From contig NZ_CP169368.1 in assembly GCF_042485795.1 (NCBI RefSeq), positions 1,240,001 to 1,304,000 of the forward strand: a stretch of 64,000 nt of DNA, written 5' to 3'. Shown here in pieces: positions 18,520 to 27,294 of the stretch; position 1 is the stretch's first letter; each line of letters begins with the position of its first letter. Origin of the DNA: Lonepinella sp042485795. Its GTDB lineage: Bacteria; Pseudomonadota; Gammaproteobacteria; Enterobacterales; Pasteurellaceae. The position numbers were made by a program, and so were the translations under genes. The notes under the pieces were generated by a model. The model ran no database searches. It was not told the origin of the DNA and saw nothing but the letters and a program-made list of their open reading frames with translations.

Positions 18520-19332
18520 TTATTTTCCGTCCCAAGCCTTAATTGCATTATGACGAATATCTATACGGCTTTTAGCATCACCTTTGTAGTAGTTTTTATC
18601 CATACCACTTTCCCAGTCACCATAATTTGGATTAGGTAATACAATGAATTTTTTGCCAAATTTTTCTTTGTTTTGTTGTACAAAGGCACGGCGTTGTTCA
18701 TTGGATTTATGGTAAGGTTCATCGCCAAAATCATTTAAGTTATCCCCGATATAAAGTACTATTTCATAGCCTTGTTTTTCAATATCAGCGAAACGAGTAG
18801 ATTTGTTAGATTTGTCTTTTTTAAGCAATAAGGTTTGTTCGTTTACACCGTTGAAGCCTAATTTATTCATATTATCAATGGTGCCTATTTTTTCATTGCT
18901 ATCTTTGCGGTTGGATACATAAAACATCGTGCCTTTATGACTATTTACATAGTTATTAAACTCTACCGCACCAGCAATAGCTTGAGTTTGGCGAGCATTG
19001 ACCCAACGGGTCCAACTTTCGCTGTCAAAGGCTTTATGATTTTTGATCTGCCAACCTGCATAAGCACTGTTATCTACCATTGTTTCATCTAAATCTACCA
19101 CAACCGCTTTTTTCTTGCCTTTGGTAACTTTAGCATTGTCAAACGCGACTTTAGCAAGATTAAAGGCTTGGTGAGCAAGGGCTTGGTATTCTCCAGATTG
19201 TTGTATCCAGTTAATGCCTAAGGTAGCCTGTTCTTGTAAAATCATTTCATCATGTTTATTACTATCATGAGTACACCCCGATAAAATAAACATTGATGTC
19301 ATTGCAATGGCAGTTAATTTAAATAATTTCAT
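18520..19332 (-). CDS. hel: Lipoprotein e(P4), class C acid phosphatase / 5'-nucleotidase
   Basis: 270 residues. A lipoprotein signal ends Leu-Ser-Gly-Cys (Cys20). The class C acid phosphatase (HAD superfamily) motif Val-Asp-Leu-Asp-Glu-Thr is near residue 82, and a late Gly-Asp-Asn-Leu-x-Asp-Phe lies near 200. In H. influenzae, e(P4) sits in the outer membrane and dephosphorylates NMN and other nucleotides, which allows NAD (V-factor) salvage and helps haem use. A strong AAGGAGAAC site precedes the start. It is monocistronic, with convergent wzc downstream. Confidence 0.95.
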   Translation of the reverse strand: MKLFKLTAIAMTSMFILSGCTHDSNKHDEMILQEQATLGINWIQQSGEYQALAHQAFNLAKVAFDNAKVTKGKKKAVVVDLDETMVDNSAYAGWQIKNHKAFDSESWTRWVNARQTQAIAGAVEFNNYVNSHKGTMFYVSNRKDSNEKIGTIDNMNKLGFNGVNEQTLLLKKDKSNKSTRFADIEKQGYEIVLYIGDNLNDFGDEPYHKSNEQRRAFVQQNKEKFGKKFIVLPNPNYGDWESGMDKNYYKGDAKSRIDIRHNAIKAWDGK

Positions 19333-19394
19333 ATTGTTCTCCTTTGTTAGTTTAGGTTTTATGTTGAAAACGGTGTAAACAACACTTCTAAAAG

Positions 19395-20210
19395 TTAAAG
19401 TAAACGCTCTAATACTTGTGCAATACCATCACCATCATTATCAGTGGTGACAAATTTTGCTTGTGTTTTTACTTCTTCTTCGGCATTTCCCATTGCTACG
19501 CCATAACCTACGGCAGTTAGCATACTGGTATCGTTATGATTATCGCCGAATGCAATAACTTGTTCAGGGGAAACTTGCCATTGTGTTAATAAATCGACTA
19601 ATTTACCGCCTTTACTGTTACCATTATTGGCAATATCTACACGATCAATCCAAGACCATTCGCAGCTAAATTCAGAAACGGGCAGATTTTCCACCGCACT
19701 TTCCATATCTTGGCGATTCTGTGAGCTGATCACAAATTTCCAAATTTGTTCAGTTGGATTATGGAAGATTTCTTCAAAATTACTCACTTGACGTACATCA
19801 GGGCGAACATCTGCGGGGCAACTTGCCGCCCATTGGGTGAATTTTGTCATGTGAGCATTGAGTTTCTGATAGTTCATTGTGTTACGGCTATACATCAATA
19901 AATCTAACTGATATTGCTCGGCAATTTTTAATACGGTGTCACATTGACTGGCTGAAAGTGGATTAGCTAATTCAACTTCGTCAGTTGCAGGGTGATAGAT
20001 ATAAGTACCGTTACAACAAACAATCGGCGTGTCTAATTGTAATTCGTGATAATAGGGTTTTACCGCAGTGTGATGGCGACCTGTTACGATCACGACTTTA
20101 ATCCCTTTTTGACGAATTTCAGCAATAGCTTTTTTGCTACTTGGTAAAATTTGCCCTTTACTGTTTAACAAGGTACCGTCTAAATCAAATGCAACGACTT
20201 TATATGTCAT
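19395..20210 (-). CDS. Cof-type HAD-IIB sugar/cofactor phosphatase
   Basis: 271 residues. HAD motif I is Asp-Leu-Asp-Gly-Thr-Leu-Leu (residues 9-15), motif II Val-Thr-Gly-Arg near 42, and motif IV Phe-Gly-Asp-Asn-His-Asn-Asp near 222. A C2B cap lies between II and III, so this is the Cof/YidA/YigL subfamily. Thr-Gly-Arg-His-His recalls E. coli YigL (pyridoxal phosphate and sugar phosphate phosphatase), but substrate cannot be read from sequence. A 28-bp gap separates it from fdhE upstream on the same strand, so it may be co-transcribed with fdhE. Confidence 0.85.
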   Translation of the reverse strand: MTYKVVAFDLDGTLLNSKGQILPSSKKAIAEIRQKGIKVVIVTGRHHTAVKPYYHELQLDTPIVCCNGTYIYHPATDEVELANPLSASQCDTVLKIAEQYQLDLLMYSRNTMNYQKLNAHMTKFTQWAASCPADVRPDVRQVSNFEEIFHNPTEQIWKFVISSQNRQDMESAVENLPVSEFSCEWSWIDRVDIANNGNSKGGKLVDLLTQWQVSPEQVIAFGDNHNDTSMLTAVGYGVAMGNAEEEVKTQAKFVTTDNDGDGIAQVLERLL

Positions 20211-20238
20211 GGTGGGGTTTCCTTAAATGTGATTAAAA

Positions 20239-21138
20239 TTATTCCGTAGGAAAGATAAATGGATTTAACCCACTACGGGCAAAGCCTTTTTCTTCCATTT
20301 CAATATCAAGAAAAATACTGGCTAAGTCATCTGCTACGGCTTCCACATAGGGATCTTTTTCTTGATATAAGATTTTTAAATAACTATGACATTCGCCACA
20401 GCTTTCGGCACGGACAGCGGATTGTTCGCTGTCGAGTAACCAATACTCCAGTTCTTTTGATTGGTCACAGTTGGTACATTTTGCTCGCACAACATTCCAT
20501 TCACTTTCACAAAGGGAGCAATGTAAATAACGTAAGCCCTGTTCTGCTCCAAAGTGAATGACACTAGACACTGGAACGGATTGACAAACAGGGCAGTGAT
20601 GTAACCCTTCACTACTTTCTTGATGAGCAGAGTGAGGAATATATTGGGTTAGTTGCACCCAATATAGTGACAATGCCGCCCAAATAAAGACCGCTTTATC
20701 GCTACTGACATGTGCATAATCTTGTGCTAATAATTGATTAGCAAATTGTTCTAATTCACTACTTGATGCTTTTTCTAGGCTATCAATAGTACCGAGCATT
20801 TGTTCGTTAGCGATGGATCGGATTTCACAGAGTAGAGTCGCTAAATAATCACGCCATTGTGAACTACGTTGCCAGTTTTTGATGTTTAAAGGTTGAATTT
20901 CACTAAAGTCAATTTCAGGTTTAATCAGCGGGTTTTCTTGTAAAATTAATAATTGAGCTTCTGCGATGTTAGCGGCAAATTCAAGATAGTTAGCAAAAGG
21001 GTGATCTTTCGCTAAATCACGTAAGCGTTTTGCTCGGCGTTCATAAAGATTTTTGACATTGGTAAATAATAAGGGTGGCTGTTGATAAGAATTTGCCACT
21101 TGCTTAATTTCATTTTCAGGGAGAATTTTTATTGCCAT
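20239..21138 (-). CDS. fdhE: Formate dehydrogenase accessory protein FdhE
   Basis: 299 residues, close to E. coli FdhE (309). The C-terminal half has four paired-cysteine knuckles (Cys-Pro-Val-Cys, Cys-Ser-Leu-Cys, Cys-Thr-Asn-Cys, Cys-Gly-Glu-Cys between about 183 and 255), typical of this rubredoxin-like, iron-binding cytoplasmic protein. FdhE is needed to mature the respiratory, Tat-exported formate dehydrogenases. It follows fdxGHI on the same strand, separated by an uptake-signal hairpin that probably lowers read-through. Confidence 0.94.
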   Translation of the reverse strand: MAIKILPENEIKQVANSYQQPPLLFTNVKNLYERRAKRLRDLAKDHPFANYLEFAANIAEAQLLILQENPLIKPEIDFSEIQPLNIKNWQRSSQWRDYLATLLCEIRSIANEQMLGTIDSLEKASSSELEQFANQLLAQDYAHVSSDKAVFIWAALSLYWVQLTQYIPHSAHQESSEGLHHCPVCQSVPVSSVIHFGAEQGLRYLHCSLCESEWNVVRAKCTNCDQSKELEYWLLDSEQSAVRAESCGECHSYLKILYQEKDPYVEAVADDLASIFLDIEMEEKGFARSGLNPFIFPTE

Positions 21139-21155
21139 AATATACTCATATAATG

Positions 21156-21184
21156 AAAAGTGCGGTTAATTTTACCGCACTTTT
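21156..21184 (-). terminator. Perfect inverted uptake-signal pair acting as terminator or attenuator
   Basis: AAAAGTGCGGT (21156-21166) and ACCGCACTTTT (21174-21184) form an 11-bp perfect stem with a 7-nt loop, with A/T runs on both sides. It lies between fdxI and fdhE. Confidence 0.85.
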
Positions 21185-21208
21185 TGGTTTTTAGGAATTT
21201 TAGTTGAA

Positions 21209-21928
21209 TTATTTTGCCTGACAATCCATTTTTTCAAGCTCACTTGCCTTTTTATTGGCTTCAATTTCTTTTTCTAATTCAGGTAACACTTCTTCTTTAA
21301 ACCATTTCGGGTGATGTTTTTTCGCCCAACGTACGGTTACCCAACCTTCCACCATGCCACGAATTGAGCCTTTTACCCAAAATGCCATATACATGTGTAC
21401 CATAATTCCTGTAAATAAGGCAAAGGCACTGGCAGAATGAAGTAAAATCGCAATACGAATAACAGGAATTGGGAAATTGTGACTGAAATATTGTCGCCAC
21501 ATAATGATTCCCGTAATTAATAGGGTGAACATGGCTAAAATCAAGGTCCAGAACAACATTTTCTGCCCGAGATTGTATTTCCCGTTGTATGCCACATCGT
21601 GTTCGTGACCAAGCAACACCTGTTTAGTGCCTTTTAACCAGCGAATATCATTTTTCTCTGGAATATTATGGTGCCAATAGGTCAGCACCATAATGATAAA
21701 GGCGATAAACATTAAAATTCCCGTAAACGGATGCACCGCACGAGCGATAGCAGGTGTACCAAGAATGTAAGTCAACCACGCAAAATCAGGGAAGAAAAAT
21801 GCCAAACCAGATAAGCCTGTGGTGAAAAAGCAAATTACCAGCAACCAATGTGCCACACGAGCAGGGGCTTTGTGACGAATAATCCGCGTATCTTGCGTAA
21901 TTTCCGTCAGTTTTTGATGTTCACTCAT
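21209..21928 (-). CDS. fdxI: Formate dehydrogenase cytochrome b556 (gamma) subunit
   Basis: 239 residues (E. coli FdnI 217). Four membrane segments carry the haem-ligand histidines (Ala-His-Trp near 27; a late His in the Leu-His-Ser-Ala segment near 164). It anchors the complex, binds haem b and reduces menaquinone at the cytoplasmic side. It has a charged C-terminal extension of about 25 residues rich in Glu and Lys that FdnI lacks. Its ATG overlaps the fdxH stop by one base, so translation is coupled. Confidence 0.93.
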   Translation of the reverse strand: MSEHQKLTEITQDTRIIRHKAPARVAHWLLVICFFTTGLSGLAFFFPDFAWLTYILGTPAIARAVHPFTGILMFIAFIIMVLTYWHHNIPEKNDIRWLKGTKQVLLGHEHDVAYNGKYNLGQKMLFWTLILAMFTLLITGIIMWRQYFSHNFPIPVIRIAILLHSASAFALFTGIMVHMYMAFWVKGSIRGMVEGWVTVRWAKKHHPKWFKEEVLPELEKEIEANKKASELEKMDCQAK

Positions 21929-22929
21929 TATTTATCCCCCTTACTGGCTTTTTTCTGTTCTTTTTCCCGTTGTTTTTGGGCTTTCTTTTCTTCCTTTTCA
22001 CGTTTTTTCTGAGCTTTACGTTCAGCGATTTCACGATCTTCTTGTTCAAATTTCTCAAAATGATCGTCAACATCTTCTTCTACGTTTGGACCCACACTCA
22101 CATAGTGAGCGACTTCAGCCAGCAACAAGCCACCCATAGCTACCGCAGCAACTGGTTTGAGCAAGTCTTTCCAAAGTTCCACGGAAACATCAACACTTGG
22201 ATTTTTTGGTAAACCAGAATAAAGCTCAGGTTTATCCGCATGGTGCAACACATAGATAACGTGTGTACCACCAACTCCCTCTGGATCGTAAATGCCTGCA
22301 TTTTCATAACCACGAGATTTGAGTTCTTTCACTCGTTCTTCGCCATAATGCAACATTTCTTCTTTCGAACCAAAGCGAATTGCTCCTGTTGGACAGGTTT
22401 TCACACAAGCGGGTTCTTGTCCGACATTGACCCGATCTACACAAAGGGTACATTTATAGACACGATTGTCTTTCGGGTTCATCCTTGGAATATTGAACGG
22501 ACAGCCTGCAATACAATAACCGCAACCAATACATTTGTCTGATTGGAAATCCACAATCCCGTTGGCGTATTTGATAATCGCCCCTGGTGACGGACAGGCT
22601 TTTAAACAACCTGGTTCGGTACAGTGCATACAGCCATCTTTACGGATCAACCATTCTAAGCGATCGTTTTCTTCCACTTCTTGGAATCGCATCACTGTCC
22701 ATTGTTCCGCATTGAGATCGATAGGGTTATCATATACACCTACACATTCCTGTGGAGTGGTACGAATATCATTCCATTCGGAACAGCCAACCTGACAGGC
22801 TTTACAACCGATGCAGGTGGTGACATCAATCAGTTTTGCCACTTCCACTACATGCGAGCGAGCATGCGGTGGTGGAGTAACAAAAGATGTCGCAGAGCTT
22901 TTTACAATAGTTTGTTCTTGTACTGTCAT
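21928..22929 (-). CDS. fdxH: Formate dehydrogenase iron-sulfur (beta) subunit
   Basis: 333 residues (E. coli FdnH 294). Four [4Fe-4S] ferredoxin clusters are visible, starting with Cys-Ile-Gly-Cys-Lys-Ala-Cys near 38 and including Cys-Met-His-Cys, Cys-Ile-Gly-Cys-Gly-Tyr-Cys and Cys-Thr-Leu-Cys groups. A single C-terminal membrane helix lies near 245-265. It carries electrons from FdxG to FdxI and is exported with FdxG by hitch-hiking. After the helix comes an unusual tail of about 60 residues, the last 35 nearly all Lys/Glu/Arg/Gln, predicted to be cytoplasmic and helical. The gap to fdxG is 8 bp. Confidence 0.95.
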   Translation of the reverse strand: MTVQEQTIVKSSATSFVTPPPHARSHVVEVAKLIDVTTCIGCKACQVGCSEWNDIRTTPQECVGVYDNPIDLNAEQWTVMRFQEVEENDRLEWLIRKDGCMHCTEPGCLKACPSPGAIIKYANGIVDFQSDKCIGCGYCIAGCPFNIPRMNPKDNRVYKCTLCVDRVNVGQEPACVKTCPTGAIRFGSKEEMLHYGEERVKELKSRGYENAGIYDPEGVGGTHVIYVLHHADKPELYSGLPKNPSVDVSVELWKDLLKPVAAVAMGGLLLAEVAHYVSVGPNVEEDVDDHFEKFEQEDREIAERKAQKKREKEEKKAQKQREKEQKKASKGDK

Positions 22930-22937
22930 ATTGCCCC

Positions 22938-25900
22938 CTAAGCGACTTTCTCAATGTTCACAAGGAACGTTTTATATTCTGGAGTCTGCGTATTTGCATC
23001 ACCCACACGACTGGTTAACGTGTTGATTAAGAATGATTTTTTTCCTACAGTAGAGAAACCACCATGAATTGGAATGCCTACCGTATGGATTTTCTTACCG
23101 TCCACATCAAGGGATTTCACCCGTTTAGTGACTACTACTTTAGTTTTGATAAAGCCACGTTTTGAGCTAACTTTTACGGTATCACCTTGTTTAAGTCCTT
23201 TTTCTGCCGCCAAATCTTCACTGATTTCCACAAAAGGTTCAGGTTGCACAATCATATTTAACATGGATTGTTTAGTCCAGAAGTGGAAATGTTCCGTTAA
23301 TCGGTAAGTGGTTCCCACATAAGGGAATTCATTGGCATGACCAAAACTTGCCTTATCATTTTCCAAAATACGTGCCACAGGGTTAGACACCACATTCGGG
23401 TGAAGTGGGTTAGTACCAATAGGCGTTTCAATAGGTTCGTAATGTTCTGGGAATGGACCCTCTACAATCTTATCTAGGGAGAATAAACGGCTCACCCCTT
23501 CTGGTTGCATAATAAATGGCGACACATTACTATTTGGTGGAGCCGTACCGAAATCGGCAATATCAATGTAATTCCAGTTTTTGCCGTTCCATTTGACTAA
23601 CGGGCGTTTCGGATTCCACGGATTTCCTGCCAAATCCGCCGAAGCACGGTTATACACAATACGGCGGTTGAGAGGCCATGCAAATGTCCAACCGAGGGTG
23701 TTACCTAAGCCAGATGGATCACTATTGTCCCGATTTGCCATCATATTGCCTTTTGGTGTCCATTGCCCTGTGTAAATCCAAATCACAGATGAAGTGGAAC
23801 CGTCATCACGCAATTGAGCAAAGCTAGATAATAGATCGCCTTTTTTCGCAATCAGATTACCTTGTGCATCATACAGATCTTCCAACGCATACCCATTATT
23901 TTCTTTGGCTAATTCGTCAGCTCTCGGCTCTAACGGATTGGCGTAATTCCACGTCATTGCTTCAATGGTATCAATGGAAGGACCACCTTCTTTATGATAC
24001 ATTTCCAACATCACTTCACGGATTTCAGATAAAATATCCACATCGGGCTTGGCTTCTTTTGGTGGTTCAGCCGCTTTCCAGTGCCATTGTAACCAACGTG
24101 CAGAGTTAGCAATAGAACCATCTTCTTCGGCGAAACAAATGGTTGGCAAGCGAATCACTTCCGTTTGAATATCGGCAGGATTGACATCATTAAATTCACC
24201 ATGGAAATTCCAGAATTCAGAAGTATCTGTCGCCAATGGGTCACAAATAATCAAAAATTTCAATTTTCGCAACGCACTTGAAATCTTATTCTTATCAGGA
24301 TAAGAGGCTAATGGATTATAACCTTGACAGATATAGCCATTAATTTTGCCTTGATCCATTAAGTCAATGAATTGCAAGTGATCCAGTTTCTTTTTGTACT
24401 GTTTTGGCAAATTGTGATAACCAAATTCATTGTCTTTGGTGGCGTTATCGCCATAAAACGCTTTCAGCATACTCACCATAAATTTTGGTGTATTTTGCCA
24501 ATAGTTGACTTGCCCTTCAACCGTGGCTTTTGGTGTAATCCGATTTAAGAATGCTTCAAGGCTCACATCATTTTCGGTTGGTAATGGAATATAACCAGGC
24601 AACATGGTTGGGAACAAGCCCATATCAGTAGAACCCTGAACATTCGAGTGTCCACGTAACGCATTCACGCCACCACCAGATACCCCAATATTGCCTAATA
24701 ATAATTGGATCATCGCCATGGAACGAATGTTTTGTGTACCCACAGTATGTTGTGTCCAACCTAAGGCATACAAGAACGATGCTGCACGATCAGGTGCGGC
24801 TGTTGATGCAATGGTTTCAGCAAATTCATAGAACGCTGTTTGTTTTGTGCCACAGATCCGTTCTACCATTTCAGGGGTATAACGTTCCACGTGTTTTTTC
24901 AACAAATTAATCACACAACGCGGATCTTGTAAGGTCATATCCCGTTTTGGTTGCCCGTTTTCATCTAATTGATAGGACCAAGTGGATTTATCATAGCTAC
25001 GTTTTTCTTCATCATAGCCCGTAAATAAACCATCTTCAAACCCAAATCCTTCATTAATCAAGAAACTGGCGTTAGTGTAATGTTTAACATATTCGTGTTG
25101 GATCTTATCGTGATCTAACAAATACTTAATCACACCTAATAACAACGTAATATCCGTACCAGAACGAATAGGCGTATAAAAATCTGCTACGGCTGCCGTA
25201 CGGTTAAAGCGTGGATCGACCACCATTAATTTGGCTTTATTGTGTTTTTTCGCTTCAATAACCCAGCGGAAACCTACAGGGTGTGCCTCAGCGGCATTAC
25301 CGCCCATCACGATAACGACATCAGCATTTTTCATATCAACCCAGTGGTTGGTCATGGCACCGCGACCAAATGTTGGAGCAAGACTTGCTACCGTTGGTCC
25401 GTGTCAGGTACTCGCTTGGTTGTCTAATACCAACATTCCTAATGCTCGTCCCCATTTATGGGTCAGCATACAGGTTTCATTGCTGGCAGCCGAAGCGGCT
25501 AACATTCCTGTGGTTGTCCAGCGATTGACAGGCGTTCCCACTTCATTAGTGGATTGCCAGTTGGCATCACGGTCATCTTTGAGTAAACGAGCGACTTTAT
25601 GAATAGCTTCATGCCAAGAAAGGCGTTCCCATTTGTCGGAACCTGGGGCGCGATATTCAGGGTATTGTAAACGGTTTGGACTGTTGACATAGTCTAATAC
25701 ACCAGCTCCTTTCGGGCATAATGCACCACGACTCACAGGGTGATCAGGATCCCCCTCAACATGAGTGAGTTTCCCACGAGCATTCATTGCACCATCACCG
25801 AGGCTATACATCAACATACCACAGCCGACCGCACAATAAGTACAGGTTTGGCGTGTTTCTTTGGCTCGTAAAAGTTTATATTCACGAGGTGCCGCTAAAG

Positions 25901-25991
25901 CAGTGGTTGGCATTAAGCCTAACGCCGCCACTGACGATCCCGCCATACCACCTGCACAGACTTTAAAGAACTTACGTCTTGAGATCTGCAT
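22938..25991 (-). CDS. fdxG: Formate dehydrogenase major (alpha) subunit, selenocysteine-containing
   Basis: One frame of 1018 codons is interrupted by a single in-frame UGA (complement of 25404-25406) at codon 196, exactly where E. coli FdnG (1015 residues) has selenocysteine. The residues after it (His-Gly-Pro-Thr-Val-Ala) are the FdnG active-site context. I therefore read it as Sec196, not as two genes. The N-terminus has a Tat signal (Ser-Arg-Arg-Lys-Phe-Phe-Lys), then a [4Fe-4S] site with Cys-Thr-Tyr-Cys-Ala-Val-Gly-Cys and a later Cys-Pro-Lys-Gly. The rest is the bis-MGD Mo/W domain. It oxidises formate to CO2 in the periplasm, feeding FdxH and FdxI. selA, selB and selC must lie elsewhere. 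Confidence 0.96.
25375..25392 (-). promoter_or_regulatory. bSECIS-type hairpin for selenocysteine insertion
   Basis: On the minus strand, starting 11 nt after the UGA, AGCAA-GTC-TTGCT forms a short stem with an exposed GU in the loop, framed by GG/CC pairs. Distance and GU loop match bacterial SECIS elements recognised by SelB. Confidence 0.8.
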
Positions 25992-26075
25992 AGATAATCC
26001 TTATCCAAAAAAATTTGGAAATATAGGTAGAAAATTGGTTAAGTTTAAAAAATTATAAAATGATTTATATTGCCG

Positions 26076-26089
26076 TTGATTGTTAATAA
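26076..26089. promoter_or_regulatory. FNR-like site upstream of fdxG
   Basis: Read on the minus strand, TTATT-AACA-ATCAA matches the FNR pattern TTGAT-N4-ATCAA in one perfect and one imperfect half, about 90 bp before fdxG. Anaerobic activation would fit the enzyme. The match is weak. Confidence 0.3.
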
Positions 26090-26157
26090 AAAGTTAAAAA
26101 TCACTGTATAGAATACAACAATCACAGGGCTAAATCTACCTTATACAAGAAAATTAT

Positions 26158-26173
26158 TTTGACGCAGATCACA
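26158..26173. promoter_or_regulatory. CRP-like site between fdxG and fdhD
   Basis: TTTGA-CGCAGA-TCACA, with one perfect CRP half-site and a 6-bp spacer, sits in the 436-bp divergent region 25992-26427. It is nearly the same as the site ahead of lldP. Confidence 0.4.
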
Positions 26174-26247
26174 AAAAACAAATTAAATTATCTCATAAAT
26201 CAATGAAATAAGAATAGTTATCAATTAAATAGCTATAACCTGTGCTG

Positions 26248-26332
26248 GCGTACAGGGTTAGGCATGGTAACGATGCTCCGCATCTTGTATCGTTTAGTCA
26301 CGGTGTGGCGTTACATTCCTAACACTGTATGT
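26248..26332 (+). ncRNA. Structured leader RNA ahead of fdhD, possible molybdenum-cofactor-type riboswitch
   Basis: A closing stem TACAG-G-GTTAGG (26251-26262) pairs with CCTAAC-A-CTGTA (26318-26329), with one internal mismatch. Inside, AACGAT (26269-26274) can pair with ATCGTT (26289-26294), or GATGC (26272-26276) with GCATC (26280-26284). GTAACG (26267-26272) can instead pair with CGTTAC (26309-26314). These pairings compete for the same strand, which is switch-like. The AUGCUC segment and the layout recall the E. coli moaA Moco leader. The flanking genes make and mature a Mo/W enzyme, which fits. Class assignment is by eye and weak, and the compact aptamer lacks an obvious second long arm. 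Confidence 0.4.
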
Positions 26333-26427
26333 GAGTATTAGGCAATTTTCAGCTTATGTCACAATTTGCAGTTTAAAGCATTAAAAGGTAAAATTTCCCC
26401 AACTCAATTTGCCGATGGATACGCAAT

Positions 26428-27258
26428 ATGTCGCAAACGTTTTCATTTCCTCCATACCAAAGACGTACCATTAATACGGTTAAAAAATCCCCAACTCAAC
26501 AGTTGGATATTCGACAACAGATGGATTGTTTAGCGGTAGAAACCCCAGTTGCTTTAGTCTATAACGGCATTTCTCACACCGTGATGATGTGTACCCCAAT
26601 GGAGCTTGAAGATTTTGCTTATGGCTTTTCTTTAACCGAAGGCATTATTGATCAACCAAGTGATATTTATGGCATTGATATTATCACCAGTTGCCAAGGT
26701 ATTGAAGTGCAAATTGAACTGGCGACTCGCTGTTTTGTTCGATTAAAAGAACTTCGCCGCACATTGACTGGCAGGACAGGGTGCGGGATTTGTGGTTCAG
26801 AACAATTAAGCCAAGTTACTAAAAAATTGGCGAAATTACACCGCACTTTGACCTTTGATTTAAACCGATTAGATGACTGTTTAACGCAAATTCAAAACGC
26901 TCAAATGTTAGGTAAGCAAACAGGCTCAACTCATGCTGCAGCTTTTTTCGATCCACAAGGCGATTTGCTGGCTATTCGGGAAGATGTGGGACGACACGTT
27001 GCATTGGATAAATTGTTAGGCTGGCACGCCAAAGCGGATAAACCACAAGGCTTTGTGTTAGTGACCAGCCGAGCCAGCTATGAAATGGTACAAAAAACCG
27101 TAACTTGTGGCATTGAAATGCTGATAGCGATTTCTGCCAGCACCGATCTTGCGGTGAAAATGGCGGAAGATTGTGATCTCACCCTGATCGGTTTTGCACG
27201 AACAGGGCGAGCGACCATTTATAGTGGCGAAGTGCGGTTAATTTTAGGTGAGTTTTAG
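26428..27258 (+). CDS. fdhD: FdhD sulfurtransferase for formate dehydrogenase maturation
   Basis: 276 residues, the usual length. The catalytic Cys-Gly-Ile-Cys-Gly loop is near residue 118. C-terminal segments typical of FdhD (Glu-Asp-Val-Gly-Arg-His-Val-Ala-Leu-Asp-Lys near 187) are intact. FdhD accepts sulfur from IscS and sulfurates the bis-MGD cofactor before insertion into formate dehydrogenase, here FdxG encoded divergently. The 5' leader is long and structured and the Shine-Dalgarno is weak (GGATACGCAAT), consistent with post-transcriptional control. A terminator follows. Confidence 0.95.
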   Translation: MSQTFSFPPYQRRTINTVKKSPTQQLDIRQQMDCLAVETPVALVYNGISHTVMMCTPMELEDFAYGFSLTEGIIDQPSDIYGIDIITSCQGIEVQIELATRCFVRLKELRRTLTGRTGCGICGSEQLSQVTKKLAKLHRTLTFDLNRLDDCLTQIQNAQMLGKQTGSTHAAAFFDPQGDLLAIREDVGRHVALDKLLGWHAKADKPQGFVLVTSRASYEMVQKTVTCGIEMLIAISASTDLAVKMAEDCDLTLIGFARTGRATIYSGEVRLILGEF

Positions 27259-27287
27259 CCTGTTTAAAGCCAATTAAAACAGGCTAA
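27255..27287. terminator. Terminator between convergent fdhD and the AfuA-like gene
   Basis: TTAGCCTGTTT (27255-27265) pairs with AAACAGGCTAA (27277-27287), an 11-bp stem that starts inside the fdhD stop region. T-rich sequence follows only weakly. Confidence 0.7.
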
Positions 27288-27294
27288 TCTCATG

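Noticed and set aside
22240..22795. Plus-strand frames opposite fdxH and fdxG
   Set aside because: They are antisense shadows of strongly conserved Fe-S protein genes, without ribosome sites.
25404..25406. Frameshift or nonsense mutation splitting fdxG
   Set aside because: The frame is unchanged across the stop. The codon is UGA at the known Sec position with a SECIS-like hairpin after it.
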